A stretch of 64,000 bases of DNA from JBFJKD01 sp038106145 (lineage in GTDB: Bacteria > Pseudomonadota > Gammaproteobacteria > Pseudomonadales > Porticoccaceae). Of this stretch, positions 1 through 7,767 are shown piece by piece. The DNA lies in contig JAYODD010000005.1 in NCBI GenBank assembly GCA_038106145.1, positions 1-64,000 of the forward strand. The letters are read 5' to 3'. Within the stretch, counting starts at the first letter, position 1, and each line of letters begins with the position of its first letter. Below the pieces are notes generated by a model. That model did no database searches, was not told the DNA's origin, and was given only the letters and a program-made list of their open reading frames with translations. The translations under genes were made by a program, and so were the position numbers.

Positions 1-186
1 CCGCCGTCACGCGTGGAGCCCACCGACCCGCTATCGTGTTCCCCCCGCACGTGGGGATGAACCGGTTGGCGTCCAACACATTGCTCTCCGTGTACTGTGT
101 TCCCCACGCACGTGGGGATGAACCGCCATAGTTAAAGAGGCGGCCCTGCGTGAAGCAGTGTTCCCCACAACCGTGGATAGCCTTCC
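1..186 (+). CRISPR. Leader-distal end of a type I-E-like CRISPR array
   Basis: Two near-identical 29-nt repeats lie at 36-64 and 97-125. They begin GTGTTCCCC and end GGGGATGAACCG, and differ only at repeat position 10 (C versus A). A third, degenerate copy at 158-186 keeps only about its first 11 bases. Positions 1-3 (CCG) fit the end of an earlier repeat, so three 32-nt spacers are visible: 4-35, 65-96 and 126-157. Repeat length, sequence and the 29/32 spacing match type I-E arrays. Repeat orientation and the decayed last repeat put the leader and the cas genes to the left, outside the window. Confidence 0.93.
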
Positions 187-386
187 TGCCAACCTGTACA
201 ACCTGCATTCCAGACAAGATGAGGGCATTCCCGGTCTGGATTACTCGATTTTTCAACGGTTTTTTGGCGACACACCTTAAACGCGTGGGTTATGAGATTG
301 ACCGCGTACAGCGAAGCAAGGAATCGTGTATCGCGCTGGCCAAGAACAGACTGAAGGCAGTGATCAAGAGGTATCGTTAGTCATAG
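187..386. other. Non-coding stretch between CRISPR array and antitoxin remnant
   Basis: I see no recognisable intact gene here. One frame is open from about 150 to 380 on the + strand, but it begins inside the last CRISPR spacer and encodes nothing I recognise. It is in the same frame as the antitoxin remnant at 387-500 and is cut off from it by two TAG codons (378-380 and 384-386). It may therefore be the unrecognisable front part of the same decayed gene. Confidence 0.4.
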
Positions 387-500
387 CAAATCAACGATGT
401 GCACAAAGGCAGGATCGAGAACTGCACGCTCGATCGTCTCGTGAACATACTTGCGGCGGTAGGTTGCAAGGTAAATCTGCAGATTTCAACCGCAGCCTGA
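387..500 (+). pseudogene. C-terminal remnant of an XRE-family (HigA2/COG5606-like) antitoxin
   Basis: The frame ending in TGA at 498-500 reads QINDVHKGRI followed by LDRLVNILAAVG, then a short beta-like tail. This is the characteristic second half of small XRE antitoxins of the COG5606 type, where a QPRxxDLxxGKI-like recognition helix is followed by xxLVNMLAxxG and a hydrophobic end. The upstream part of the helix-turn-helix is interrupted by two in-frame TAG codons, and no start codon with a ribosome-binding site is visible. No partner toxin gene of the HigB/RelE type is recognisable nearby. I infer a dead toxin-antitoxin remnant beside the CRISPR array. Confidence 0.6.
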
Positions 501-594
501 TTTACCATCAGGCGATCAAAAAAATCGCGCGTTAAAAATTTGTTGTACTATTATTTGCCCTTGCTGCCCTGCCACAACCATTTGGAATACATTC

Positions 595-1791
595 ATGAGT
601 TATCCATTGCAGATTCCTGAACGGGATGAGTTGCTCGCCAGCGCCCGGTCTATCCGCGCAATTATTGAGGGGGATGCGGAACAAAGCGAGGCGGATAGAA
701 CATTGGCGCTAAGTTCGGTGGAAGCCCTGTACCAGGCCGGGCTGCTGACGATGTGCGTGCCGCGCTCGCTGGGTGGGCTGGAAGCCGACCCCATGACCCA
801 GATCGAGGTGTACGAGGCGATCAGCGAAGCCAATGGCGCGGCGGGCTGGTGTTGTTTTATCGGCGCTACCGCCGTGGGTCTGCTTGGCAGTATGACCAGC
901 GATGTGGCGGTGGCCGAAGTGTTTAAGGATGGGCGTATTCCCCGGGGTGCTGGCACCATCGTCCCCTCCGGGCAGGCGGAACAGGTCGCCGGTGGTTATC
1001 GCGTCACCGGGCGCTGGGCATTCGGCAGTGGTATTCATCATGCCGACTGGGTGGCGACGGCAACGGTGGTTGCCAAAAATGGTGGGCCGGTCATGTTGGC
1101 GGACGGCTCGCCGAAGACATGCATGATTGCGGTGCCCACCAGGGATATCGTTATCGAGGATAACTGGCATTCTAACGGCCTGTGCGGCACGGGCAGTTCG
1201 CACTATCGTATTGAAGATATTTTTGTGTCCGATGATTTTGTGTTGCGGAATAAGCCACCACAGCGCGGTGGCGCATTGTACCGCCTGCCAATGTACGGCT
1301 ATGTGGCGGCCTGTCACGCCGGGTTTGCACTGGGGGTGGCGAAGCGCGCTCTGGCGGAAATTGTCGCCCTGGCCAGTACCAAAAAGCGCAGAATTAGTGG
1401 CGTCACCTTAGGGGATCGGGGCGCATTCCACAAAGAACTGGGTATTGTCACCTGCAAACTGGCGGGTGCGCGGGCGTACTCTCTGGATATTCTGAATCGG
1501 GTGTGGGAGGCGACCTGCAACGAGGAACCCGTTTCGCTGATCCAGTGGGGCGAGTGCCGCGCCGCCATGGCCTACGTGACCGAGGTTGCGGCGGAGGTGG
1601 CGACTTTTGCCTACCGCTACGGTACGGGAGTGGCACTGTACAAACCCCACCCTCTGCAACGGTGCTTGCGGGATATCTACACGGGGATCCAGCATGGCAT
1701 CGTGAGTGAAGAAAATTACGAAGCCCTGGGCCGCGCGTTACTTGGCAAGGGACAGTGGGACCCGATGATTGGCGGGGCACCTGAAAAATGA
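595..1791 (+). CDS. Acyl-CoA dehydrogenase-fold flavin-dependent monooxygenase
   Basis: This 398-residue protein has the all-helical/beta/all-helical layout of the acyl-CoA dehydrogenase superfamily. It resembles the oxygenase branch (HsaA, HpaB-like, DszC/SfnC) more than true dehydrogenases. The N-terminal helical part contains GGLEADP, the middle has the G-x-x-V-x-G-x-W-x-F-x-SG pattern around residues 138-150 that contacts the flavin, and the C-terminal part fits the acyl-CoA dehydrogenase type-2 domain. Such enzymes use reduced FMN or FAD from a separate reductase to hydroxylate aromatic or sulfur-containing substrates; no reductase gene is visible here. It is alone on the + strand, facing the - strand oxygenase cluster across a 10-N scaffold gap. 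The family is well supported, the substrate unknown. Confidence 0.82.
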   Translation: MSYPLQIPERDELLASARSIRAIIEGDAEQSEADRTLALSSVEALYQAGLLTMCVPRSLGGLEADPMTQIEVYEAISEANGAAGWCCFIGATAVGLLGSMTSDVAVAEVFKDGRIPRGAGTIVPSGQAEQVAGGYRVTGRWAFGSGIHHADWVATATVVAKNGGPVMLADGSPKTCMIAVPTRDIVIEDNWHSNGLCGTGSSHYRIEDIFVSDDFVLRNKPPQRGGALYRLPMYGYVAACHAGFALGVAKRALAEIVALASTKKRRISGVTLGDRGAFHKELGIVTCKLAGARAYSLDILNRVWEATCNEEPVSLIQWGECRAAMAYVTEVAAEVATFAYRYGTGVALYKPHPLQRCLRDIYTGIQHGIVSEENYEALGRALLGKGQWDPMIGGAPEK

Positions 1792-1857
1792 TGCTGTCAG
1801 ATTTCTAGTCGTGTTTTGAAGTGCACGACGCGGCTTCCCGCGCCAACAATATAAAAG

Positions 1858-1867
1858 NNNNNNNNNN
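1858..1867. other. Assembly gap (10 N)
   Basis: Ten unresolved bases lie between the acyl-CoA dehydrogenase-like gene and the HbpS-like gene. A - strand frame that starts at 1923 runs into the gap (residues ALLEKYCREL just before it) and cannot be interpreted. True gap size and content are unknown, so linkage of 1-1857 with the remainder rests on the scaffold only. Confidence 0.95.
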
Positions 1868-1950
1868 CACAACTCGCGACAGTATTTTTCGAGCAGTGCC
1901 TTAGGCGCGGTTTGTGTTGGCACGCTTCTATAACGGAAGGACGCGCTCTA

Positions 1951-2427
1951 TTATTTCAGAGCACTAATGCCCGCTTCGGCAATCTGTGCGTCCTGTTGCG
2001 AGGACGCGCCACTCACCCCAACCGCGCCGGCCATCTGCTCGCCGACCATGATTGGCACGCCACCTTCAACTAATACCGTGTTGGGCAGGGTGGCGATTGC
2101 CGGCCTTGTAGTGGTCATATCGTCGAGCACTTTGGTCGGTCGTTTGAATGCCGCTGCGGTGCGTGCCTTGCCGATGGCTACGTCGACGCTGCCGGTGGGT
2201 GTGCCGTCAGCACGTTGCAGATAAATCAGATGGCCACCATCGTCCACCACCGCGATCACCACGTTCAGTTTGAGTTGTTTGGCCTCCGCTTCCCCGGCGG
2301 CGGCGATGGTTTTGGCTCCATTCAGGTCGACAACTTTTTTATCCGCCAGTTGTGCGGCGGCGGGTAGCGTGAAAAGACCCAATACGATAAACATGGACAA
2401 GAACGTAAATTTATTTGTGGAAAACAT
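1951..2427 (-). CDS. Secreted HbpS/GlcG-like (DUF336) protein
   Basis: This 158-residue protein has an N-terminal signal peptide (hydrophobic stretch ending in LPAAAQ, about residues 8-26) followed by a single GlcG/HbpS domain. Typical family features include VVDDGGHLIYLQRADG, a conserved lysine-rich KARTAAAFKRPT helix, and EGGVPIMVGEQMAGAVGVSGA near the C-terminus. HbpS-like proteins bind haem or small ligands; in oxidative gene clusters they often occur as accessory proteins. I chose ATG at 2427 over an upstream ATG at 2466 because it gives a normal signal peptide and has GGGAAAA just upstream. It is the last gene of the - strand oxygenase cluster, 110 nt after DUF1330. Its function is unknown. 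Confidence 0.85.
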   Translation of the reverse strand: MFSTNKFTFLSMFIVLGLFTLPAAAQLADKKVVDLNGAKTIAAAGEAEAKQLKLNVVIAVVDDGGHLIYLQRADGTPTGSVDVAIGKARTAAAFKRPTKVLDDMTTTRPAIATLPNTVLVEGGVPIMVGEQMAGAVGVSGASSQQDAQIAEAGISALK

Positions 2428-2537
2428 AATTTTTCCCTGATTAGCGGCGTCTAGTTTTGGTAACACGTTATGCGCAAATCTAGTTGCAATAACAACAATA
2501 ATCCAGCCAGGCGTGTGACCGGTGGCTTGGTTGGGAC

Positions 2538-2828
2538 TTACTCTGTCGTTTCGACCAGTATCAACGCAACGTCTGCGCCTTCATCCCGCATCGGAACCAG
2601 TGCCTGATAAGCCGCGCTGTTATACCAGGCGCGGGCGGTGTCGGCGTCGCGGAATTTGATCAGCAAAAAGCGTTCAAAATCGGCGTCGCCGCACAACACT
2701 TCCAGCACCGGTGCGCGCAATACGTACTCGCCCCCGTGCTCGGCGATGGTCGCGCCAGCCGCCTTGCCGTAGGTCGCGAGCTTGTCCGCATCTTTAGTGG
2801 TGGCCTGGGCAATCACGTAGGCTGTCAT
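2538..2828 (-). CDS. DUF1330 domain protein
   Basis: This 96-residue protein is a complete single-domain DUF1330 member of the dimeric alpha-beta barrel fold. Family signatures are the start MTAYVIAQ, the central EVLCGDADFERFLLIKF and the following W-Y-NSAAYQAL motif. DUF1330 proteins are small cytoplasmic proteins without an established biochemical role and are often found beside oxidoreductases. The gene follows the DszA-type monooxygenase by only 38 nt, so the two are probably co-transcribed. A helper role, such as binding an unstable product, is my inference only. Confidence 0.85.
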   Translation of the reverse strand: MTAYVIAQATTKDADKLATYGKAAGATIAEHGGEYVLRAPVLEVLCGDADFERFLLIKFRDADTARAWYNSAAYQALVPMRDEGADVALILVETTE

Positions 2829-2866
2829 ATTTGGATTCCTGAAATAGTGATAATAGAAAGTGTGGG

Positions 2867-4204
2867 TTATTTAGCGGTGTTGAAAAAACGGTTTTCGGGG
2901 CGCGGAATTCCCAGGTTCTCCCGCAGGGTTTTGCCTTCATAAGCGGTGCGATACAGGCCCCGCCGCTGTAGCTCTGGCACGACCTTGTCCACAAAATCAT
3001 CCATCCCGGCGGGCAGAAAGGGGAACATGATGTTGAAGCCATCGCAGGCGTCGGTCAGCAGCCACTCTTCCATTTCGTCGGCAATGGTGGCTGGAGTGCC
3101 GATCATTTCCAGCACGCCAAAACTGCCGCCGATCATCTGCGCCAGCTGGCGCACCGTCATGCCCTGGTTTCTGGAGAGGTCGAGCAATTTTTGTCGCGCG
3201 GATTTGCTGGCGTTGGTTTCGGGAATGTCCGGCAGCACTTTATCGAGATCAAATTGCGACGCGTCGCACCCCAGTTGCACCGACAGGGATGCCATGCCGC
3301 TGACGGGGTCCACCAGGCTATCCAGTTTGCTTTTTTTGGCTTGCGCCTCGGCCACCGTGTCGCCGGTAATTACAAAGCACCCCGGTAGTATCTTCATATG
3401 CTCTGGCGACCGACCCCGAGCCCGCATGCGGTTTTTTACATCGGCATAATATTGTTGCGCCGCGGATAGCTGGCTCATGGCGCCGAACACCACCTCGGCG
3501 GTTTCCGCCGCCAGTTGCCGACCCGCTTCGGACGCGCCGGCCTGCACGATCACCGGCCAGCCCTGTACCGGTCTGGCCACGTTGAGGGGGCCCTTTACCG
3601 AGAAAAACTCGCCCTTGTGGTTGAGGGTGTTCAGTTTGTCCGGGTCGAAATAAATACCGCGTTCCTGATCGCGAATAAAGGCGTCGTCCGCCCAGCTGTC
3701 CCACAGACCCGTCACCACATCGTAAAACTCCCGCCCCCGGCGATAGCGGGTGTCGTGTTCCATATGGACTTCAACGTTAAAGTTGGGGGCTTCGGAAGGG
3801 TTGGCCGACGTCACCAGGTTCCATCCGGCGCGACCGTTGCTGATATGGTCCAGGGACGAAAACTTGCGGGCCACGTGATAGGGTTCGTTGTAGGTGGTGG
3901 ACGCGGTCGCAATTAACCCCAGATGTTTGGTCACCACGGCGAGGGCGGGCAACAGAGTCATCGGGTCAAACGAAGTCACCGTGGCGCTGCGTTGCAGTGC
4001 TGCCATGGGTATATTCAGCAGCGCCAGATGATCCGCCATAAACATGGCATCAAACAGGCCACGCTCCAGAGTCTGTGCAAAACGCACCTGATGGGCAAAA
4101 TTAAAATTGGCGTCCGCAAACTGACCCGGATACTGCCAGCTCGCGGTGTGAATGCTGGCGGGGCGCATAAAGGCGCCGAAATGTAGTTTTTTATCTTCTG
4201 GCAT
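2867..4204 (-). CDS. FMN-dependent monooxygenase, NtaA/SnaA/DszA family
   Basis: This 445-residue luciferase-like TIM-barrel protein belongs to the NtaA/SnaA/DszA/SoxA family. Diagnostic features are the N-terminal FGAFMRPA strand, the ADHLAL segment, and the family signature KFSSLDHISNGRAGWN with the following LVTS at about residues 110-135. Length is typical (430-460). Members use FMNH2 supplied by a separate flavin reductase to oxidise nitrilotriacetate, dibenzothiophene sulfone or related substrates, often cleaving C-N or C-S bonds; others act on cyclic ketones. No reductase lies in the window. It sits between DUF1993 and DUF1330 in the - strand cluster. The substrate cannot be read from the sequence. 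Confidence 0.85.
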   Translation of the reverse strand: MPEDKKLHFGAFMRPASIHTASWQYPGQFADANFNFAHQVRFAQTLERGLFDAMFMADHLALLNIPMAALQRSATVTSFDPMTLLPALAVVTKHLGLIATASTTYNEPYHVARKFSSLDHISNGRAGWNLVTSANPSEAPNFNVEVHMEHDTRYRRGREFYDVVTGLWDSWADDAFIRDQERGIYFDPDKLNTLNHKGEFFSVKGPLNVARPVQGWPVIVQAGASEAGRQLAAETAEVVFGAMSQLSAAQQYYADVKNRMRARGRSPEHMKILPGCFVITGDTVAEAQAKKSKLDSLVDPVSGMASLSVQLGCDASQFDLDKVLPDIPETNASKSARQKLLDLSRNQGMTVRQLAQMIGGSFGVLEMIGTPATIADEMEEWLLTDACDGFNIMFPFLPAGMDDFVDKVVPELQRRGLYRTAYEGKTLRENLGIPRPENRFFNTAK

Positions 4205-4384
4205 GGCAGGTCTCTGGTGGCGACTTTTAATTCTTCCCCGAATTTAGTTACCAGCTAACTTTTATCTGGCATCGTACGCGCACCCTCGGGAACATATCAT
4301 CTTCAAAGTTGGTCCAGGAGGATACATGGGGGCGGTCACCTAGTGTAGCGATCCCGGGGCATCACTTCATATTTGCGGTCGGAG

Positions 4385-4425
4385 TCTAAGCTAACGAAAA
4401 AAATACCGTTTTCAGTTAGCGTTTT
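4385..4425 (-). terminator. Possible stem-loop between DUF1993 and the monooxygenase gene
   Basis: GCTAAC at 4390-4395 and GTTAGC at 4415-4420 are inverted copies, and the arms extend with an A-run facing a T-run. This leaves a mostly AT-rich extended hairpin. It lies in the 247-nt space downstream of the DUF1993 gene. It could end or attenuate transcription from upstream, but the shape is not a classical terminator. Confidence 0.3.
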
Positions 4426-4451
4426 ACTCTCGCCTCGATGATTCGCAAATG

Positions 4452-4979
4452 CTAGGCTTTCGGCAATCCCACCAGCATCTTGCCCAGAAAATCCAGCTTG
4501 CCCAGCGGCACGCCTTTGATGCGCAACATATCGTAGATAGTGGTGGCGTGAAAATACAGATTGGGCAGGGAAAACGACAGGATAAAATTTTCGGTGGTGA
4601 AGGGCAGTTCAAAACTCCCCGCCCGAAAATGCATGGCTTTACCCTGCACGGCGGCAATGTCGTCAGCTGTTATGGTGCCGAGTTCGGTGAGTGCCTCGCT
4701 GAGCAGCGCCAGGAGTCCGCGATAATCCAGTTCGGGAATCTCGGGGGGTGGGCCAAACTCGCCAGCCATCATGCCCCGCACCGCGCCGAGCGAGTGGTGG
4801 CGCACGGAATTGACCTGAAACGGGAACGCCGCCATGTCGGGCGCCAGGCGCATCTCGACTACGTCAATCAGATCAAGCCCCTGCTCGTCAAAGTGCTTGG
4901 CGCCTTTTTCCATCACGGCGATAGTTGTGGTTAGTACGCGTCCATAGGTGCCTATGGACAGGTCATATAAGGTTGTCAT
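4452..4979 (-). CDS. DUF1993 family protein
   Basis: This 175-residue protein matches the DUF1993 family, which has the DinB-like four-helix-bundle appearance. Visible family features are the start MTTLYDLSIGTYGRVL, a RLAPDMAAFPFQV helix, and a C-terminal PNLYFHATTIYDMLRIKGVPLGKLDFLG stretch with its conserved FHATTxYxxLR core. It is cytoplasmic with no signal sequence. Biochemical function is not established for the family. It lies 62 nt after the membrane hydroxylase gene and 247 nt before the DszA-type gene, in the same orientation, so it probably shares the hydroxylase transcript. Confidence 0.85.
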   Translation of the reverse strand: MTTLYDLSIGTYGRVLTTTIAVMEKGAKHFDEQGLDLIDVVEMRLAPDMAAFPFQVNSVRHHSLGAVRGMMAGEFGPPPEIPELDYRGLLALLSEALTELGTITADDIAAVQGKAMHFRAGSFELPFTTENFILSFSLPNLYFHATTIYDMLRIKGVPLGKLDFLGKMLVGLPKA

Positions 4980-5041
4980 TGTTTTTCTCCAAAAGTGATT
5001 TATTGATATAAAAAACTGGGTGAATGAAAAATATTAATCCT

Positions 5042-6100
5042 TCAGCTCGACCAGCCCGCCCGCCGGTTGGCCTCTTTGGCAAGCTTCAGTTCGGCGGGGT
5101 CGGCGTATTTTGCATCCCACTCCGCGAGGTGTTTTCGCATCATTTTATGCCACAGCGGTGGCAGGAAGCTGAGCAGGAAATACCCGAATGCGCTGCCCGG
5201 CCGAATCACATCCCGGTAGGGAGTCAGTTGCCAATACGGTACGGTGGGATCGGTATGGTGTTGCGAATGGGTGACGATTTCAAAGGTCAGTATGCGCGAT
5301 AGCGGGCGAATATGGTTGAGGGCGTGGCGATTTTCAATGGGGGTGCCCGGCACGCGAATCAGGCCGTAGTGCTGGACGTAACTGAAGATACAGACAATGG
5401 CCTGGCCCAGCGTGGAGATGGCGATTACGGTGAGACCGGCCCGCCATCCGGCGGTGAGCACAAATACTGTAACCAGCGCGACAAAGCCCAGCCACGCCCA
5501 CAGCAGGGGGTTCGAGATACTCCAATGGCTTTTGCCTTTGTTGGCGTAGCGCTTTTTTTCCAGTTGCCAGGGGGCGGTGTGAAAAAAAATCAGCAGCTTT
5601 GGAATAAACGCATACACGGATTCGCCGCGATAAGGGGTGTCCACATCATTTACGCTGGACGTTTCGATGTGGTGGCCGATGCGGTGTTCCTTGTCCACAT
5701 CCCCCGCCATCAGCGTGACCGCGAACAGATTGCCCACGAAGCGCGACACTTTGTCGTGGCGATGAAACATCTCGTGGGCTACCGGCAGGCCAATCGCGGC
5801 GGTGATGGTGCTGACCGACAAGAAGGTGCCCAACCATTGCCACCAGTTGTAGTCGGTGGTGAGGAAATACCACAGGGCGTACCACATGAATACCCAGGGA
5901 ATCAGCTGCAAATAAAGCATGAACAGGCCGGCAAACGTGCCCATATTGCGCACGCGGAAATCGTCCTGCATAAAGTATTCGGCGCTGGCGACCAACGGAA
6001 ATAACGCCAGCCCCGCCCAGGTGGCGATGCCGCCGCTGATAACGCCGAAGCCGGTGATCAGCATAAAGCTGGCGGGTAGCAAGTAGCGTAGCGCGTCCAT
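5042..6100 (-). CDS. AlkB/XylM-type membrane di-iron hydroxylase
   Basis: This 352-residue integral membrane protein has the histidine boxes of non-haem di-iron alkane/xylene monooxygenases: HEMFHRH at 109-115, EHRIGHH at 138-144, QHYG at 243-246 (the HYG box typical of AlkB-type hydroxylases) and HSQHH at 278-282. Hydrophobic segments at about 8-40, 53-80, 88-108 and 200-242 anchor it in the inner membrane. The family hydroxylates terminal or activated C-H bonds of alkanes, alkyl-aromatics or terpenes, with electrons from a rubredoxin or an XylA-like reductase; neither is encoded nearby. It sits 79 nt downstream of the SDR dehydrogenase, consistent with alcohol formation followed by oxidation. 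The family is certain, the substrate is not. Confidence 0.88.
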   Translation of the reverse strand: MDALRYLLPASFMLITGFGVISGGIATWAGLALFPLVASAEYFMQDDFRVRNMGTFAGLFMLYLQLIPWVFMWYALWYFLTTDYNWWQWLGTFLSVSTITAAIGLPVAHEMFHRHDKVSRFVGNLFAVTLMAGDVDKEHRIGHHIETSSVNDVDTPYRGESVYAFIPKLLIFFHTAPWQLEKKRYANKGKSHWSISNPLLWAWLGFVALVTVFVLTAGWRAGLTVIAISTLGQAIVCIFSYVQHYGLIRVPGTPIENRHALNHIRPLSRILTFEIVTHSQHHTDPTVPYWQLTPYRDVIRPGSAFGYFLLSFLPPLWHKMMRKHLAEWDAKYADPAELKLAKEANRRAGWSS

Positions 6101-6179
6101 TTGGGGTTGCCTTATTCTCGGTTAGTGGCCCATCGGGTCAAACTAACGTGTTGTTTATTTGGCGACAGTCCACCGTTCG

Positions 6180-6974
6180 TTAGTTGCTGGTGAAGTTCGC
6201 CCCGCCATCCACATTCAGAATTTGTCCGGTGACAAAGTCGCTCAGTTCCGACGCCAGATAAATGGCGGTGCCCACCAGGGTGGGGGGCGTCTGCGCTTCG
6301 CCGAGGCAGGTCATGGCAACGATGGTTGGCGCCAGGGTGTTGTTGCCGCTGTCCGCGAGCAGATCCTTGGATGCCTGGGACAAAGTAAAGCCGGGGGCCA
6401 GGCTGTTGACGCGAATGCCATCCGGACCCAGTTCCCGGGCGAGGGCGCGGGTCATGGCGGCCACCGCGCCTTTGGATGTGACGTAATCGAGCAGGTAGGG
6501 AGCGCCCATGGCAACGCTGGTGGAGGCAATATTGATAATTTTTCCGTAGCCCTGTTTTTTCATATAGGGGTAGGCGGCCTTGATGCAGTTCCACACGCCC
6601 TTGACGTTAATGCTCATCATCTGGTCCCAGTCCTTCTCATCGATTTCCGCGAAGGGCTTCATGGTCGCGCCTTTGCTAACCGCGCTTTTGCCGAACATGG
6701 CGGCGTTGTTGATGAGGATGTCCAGTTTGCCGAATTTGTCCACGGTCTGCTTGGCCATGGATCGGGTGCTGGCGGAGTCGGTGACATCCAGGTGCACCGC
6801 AAGGGCACAGCCCGGGTGGGTTTTGTCGAGCATGGCCGCGGTTTCGGCACAATCGAGAATATCCGCAACCACCACCCTGGCCCCCTGGCCCGCAAGACCC
6901 AGCGCATATTCCCGCCCGATGCCCCGCGCGGCGCCGGTGACAATGGCCACTTTGTCTTTCAGTAAATCCGACAT
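6180..6974 (-). CDS. SDR family NAD(P)-dependent dehydrogenase
   Basis: This 264-residue classical short-chain dehydrogenase carries all key motifs: the cofactor loop TGAARGIG at 13-20, NNAA at 89-92, catalytic Ser151, and Tyr164-x3-Lys168 in YVTSK. Asp38 in the ADIL segment, after the second beta strand, suggests preference for NAD+. The C-terminus GQILNVDGG is typical. These enzymes interconvert secondary alcohols and ketones. Its position directly upstream of a membrane hydroxylase and in the same orientation as a Baeyer-Villiger monooxygenase suggests that it oxidises a ring alcohol to the ketone that the latter attacks. That pathway role is inferred. Confidence 0.9.
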   Translation of the reverse strand: MSDLLKDKVAIVTGAARGIGREYALGLAGQGARVVVADILDCAETAAMLDKTHPGCALAVHLDVTDSASTRSMAKQTVDKFGKLDILINNAAMFGKSAVSKGATMKPFAEIDEKDWDQMMSINVKGVWNCIKAAYPYMKKQGYGKIINIASTSVAMGAPYLLDYVTSKGAVAAMTRALARELGPDGIRVNSLAPGFTLSQASKDLLADSGNNTLAPTIVAMTCLGEAQTPPTLVGTAIYLASELSDFVTGQILNVDGGANFTSN

Positions 6975-7767
6975 GCTTACTCTCCTTTTAGGTTCATTCT
7001 AAGTGGCGTGACGCCCTTGGCGTAAAACATCAGATAACTGTGGCTTATCTGACCAATTGTTCCATAAGTCGGAAGGAAATCGTCCCACAGGTGGAGGAAT
7101 GCGGCAAGGGGGAAGCACAGCATGTGCGCGCCCCATGTTTTTTGTCGGGTCACCAGTGCTGTGCTCGAACGCAGGCAGTTTAGAAATCTTTTTGTCAGCC
7201 GTCGCACATTCGCCGCGGAGGGTGTGGGATACCATTGGCATGTCGCCCTCCGCGTGGGCGCGCGGATGGAAGCTTTATACTGTTTGTAGCGTAGCAGATC
7301 GACCAATTAAGTGAGGTTTAAATGGGGAATAAAAAACGGGTCGAATCACCGGCTCCCTATCGCCAGGCGATGCTCGCAAGGGAAGGGGCAAACATTATCG
7401 GCCATCGCACCAATGTCGCCCCGTTGGTAATTAGACCCGCTGCCAGGAAATCTATACCGCGCACCCCTTTAAAGCAACTCCCCACCGTGCAATTTTTCTC
7501 CTTTTGGCATGGCTAACCCTGGCACTATCCCAGCAATGACGTTAAACACGTGTGAGGTAACAACTAACCGCGCTATTGGTCCAATCCTGGAAGAATTGCT
7601 GAAACAAGACGGCGTGCCTTAATATGCTGAGTTATCGCCAGCGGGCGAAACCACCACTGTCCGAGACGGGCGAACAAACAATCTTGGGGAAACCCGCGGG
7701 GTGATTCGGTGACAGATTGACGTGAAGGGTTCCGACCCGCTGACGCGGGCCGGGGCAGAGTGGCGGG
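6975..7767. other. 793-nt gap in the oxygenase cluster; two doubtful small ORFs
   Basis: No gene that I recognise lies between the SDR and the Baeyer-Villiger genes. On the + strand a 64-codon frame (7322-7516) is preceded by GTGAGG and, further up, by a TATACT hexamer at 7276-7281. A 37-codon frame (7509-7622, residues ILEELLKQDG near its end) overlaps its stop. Neither resembles a known family. They may be chance frames or the remains of a lost gene, for instance a regulator. The - strand promoter of the SDR-hydroxylase group should also lie here, but I cannot pick it out with confidence. Confidence 0.35.

Noticed and set aside
31..228. A - strand open frame across the CRISPR repeats
   Set aside because: It is a read-through of repeats and spacers in a GC-rich array and has no protein similarity.
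187..594. Possible HigB/RelE toxin gene next to the antitoxin remnant
   Set aside because: No frame gives recognisable toxin motifs.
709..1317. A 202-codon open frame on the - strand under the first monooxygenase gene
   Set aside because: It is the antisense shadow of a clearly coding + strand gene with strong family motifs.
7519..7535. TGGCAC followed by a CAGC-like element, resembling a sigma-54 promoter
   Set aside because: The -12 part is not TTGC and no sigma-54-type regulation context exists.
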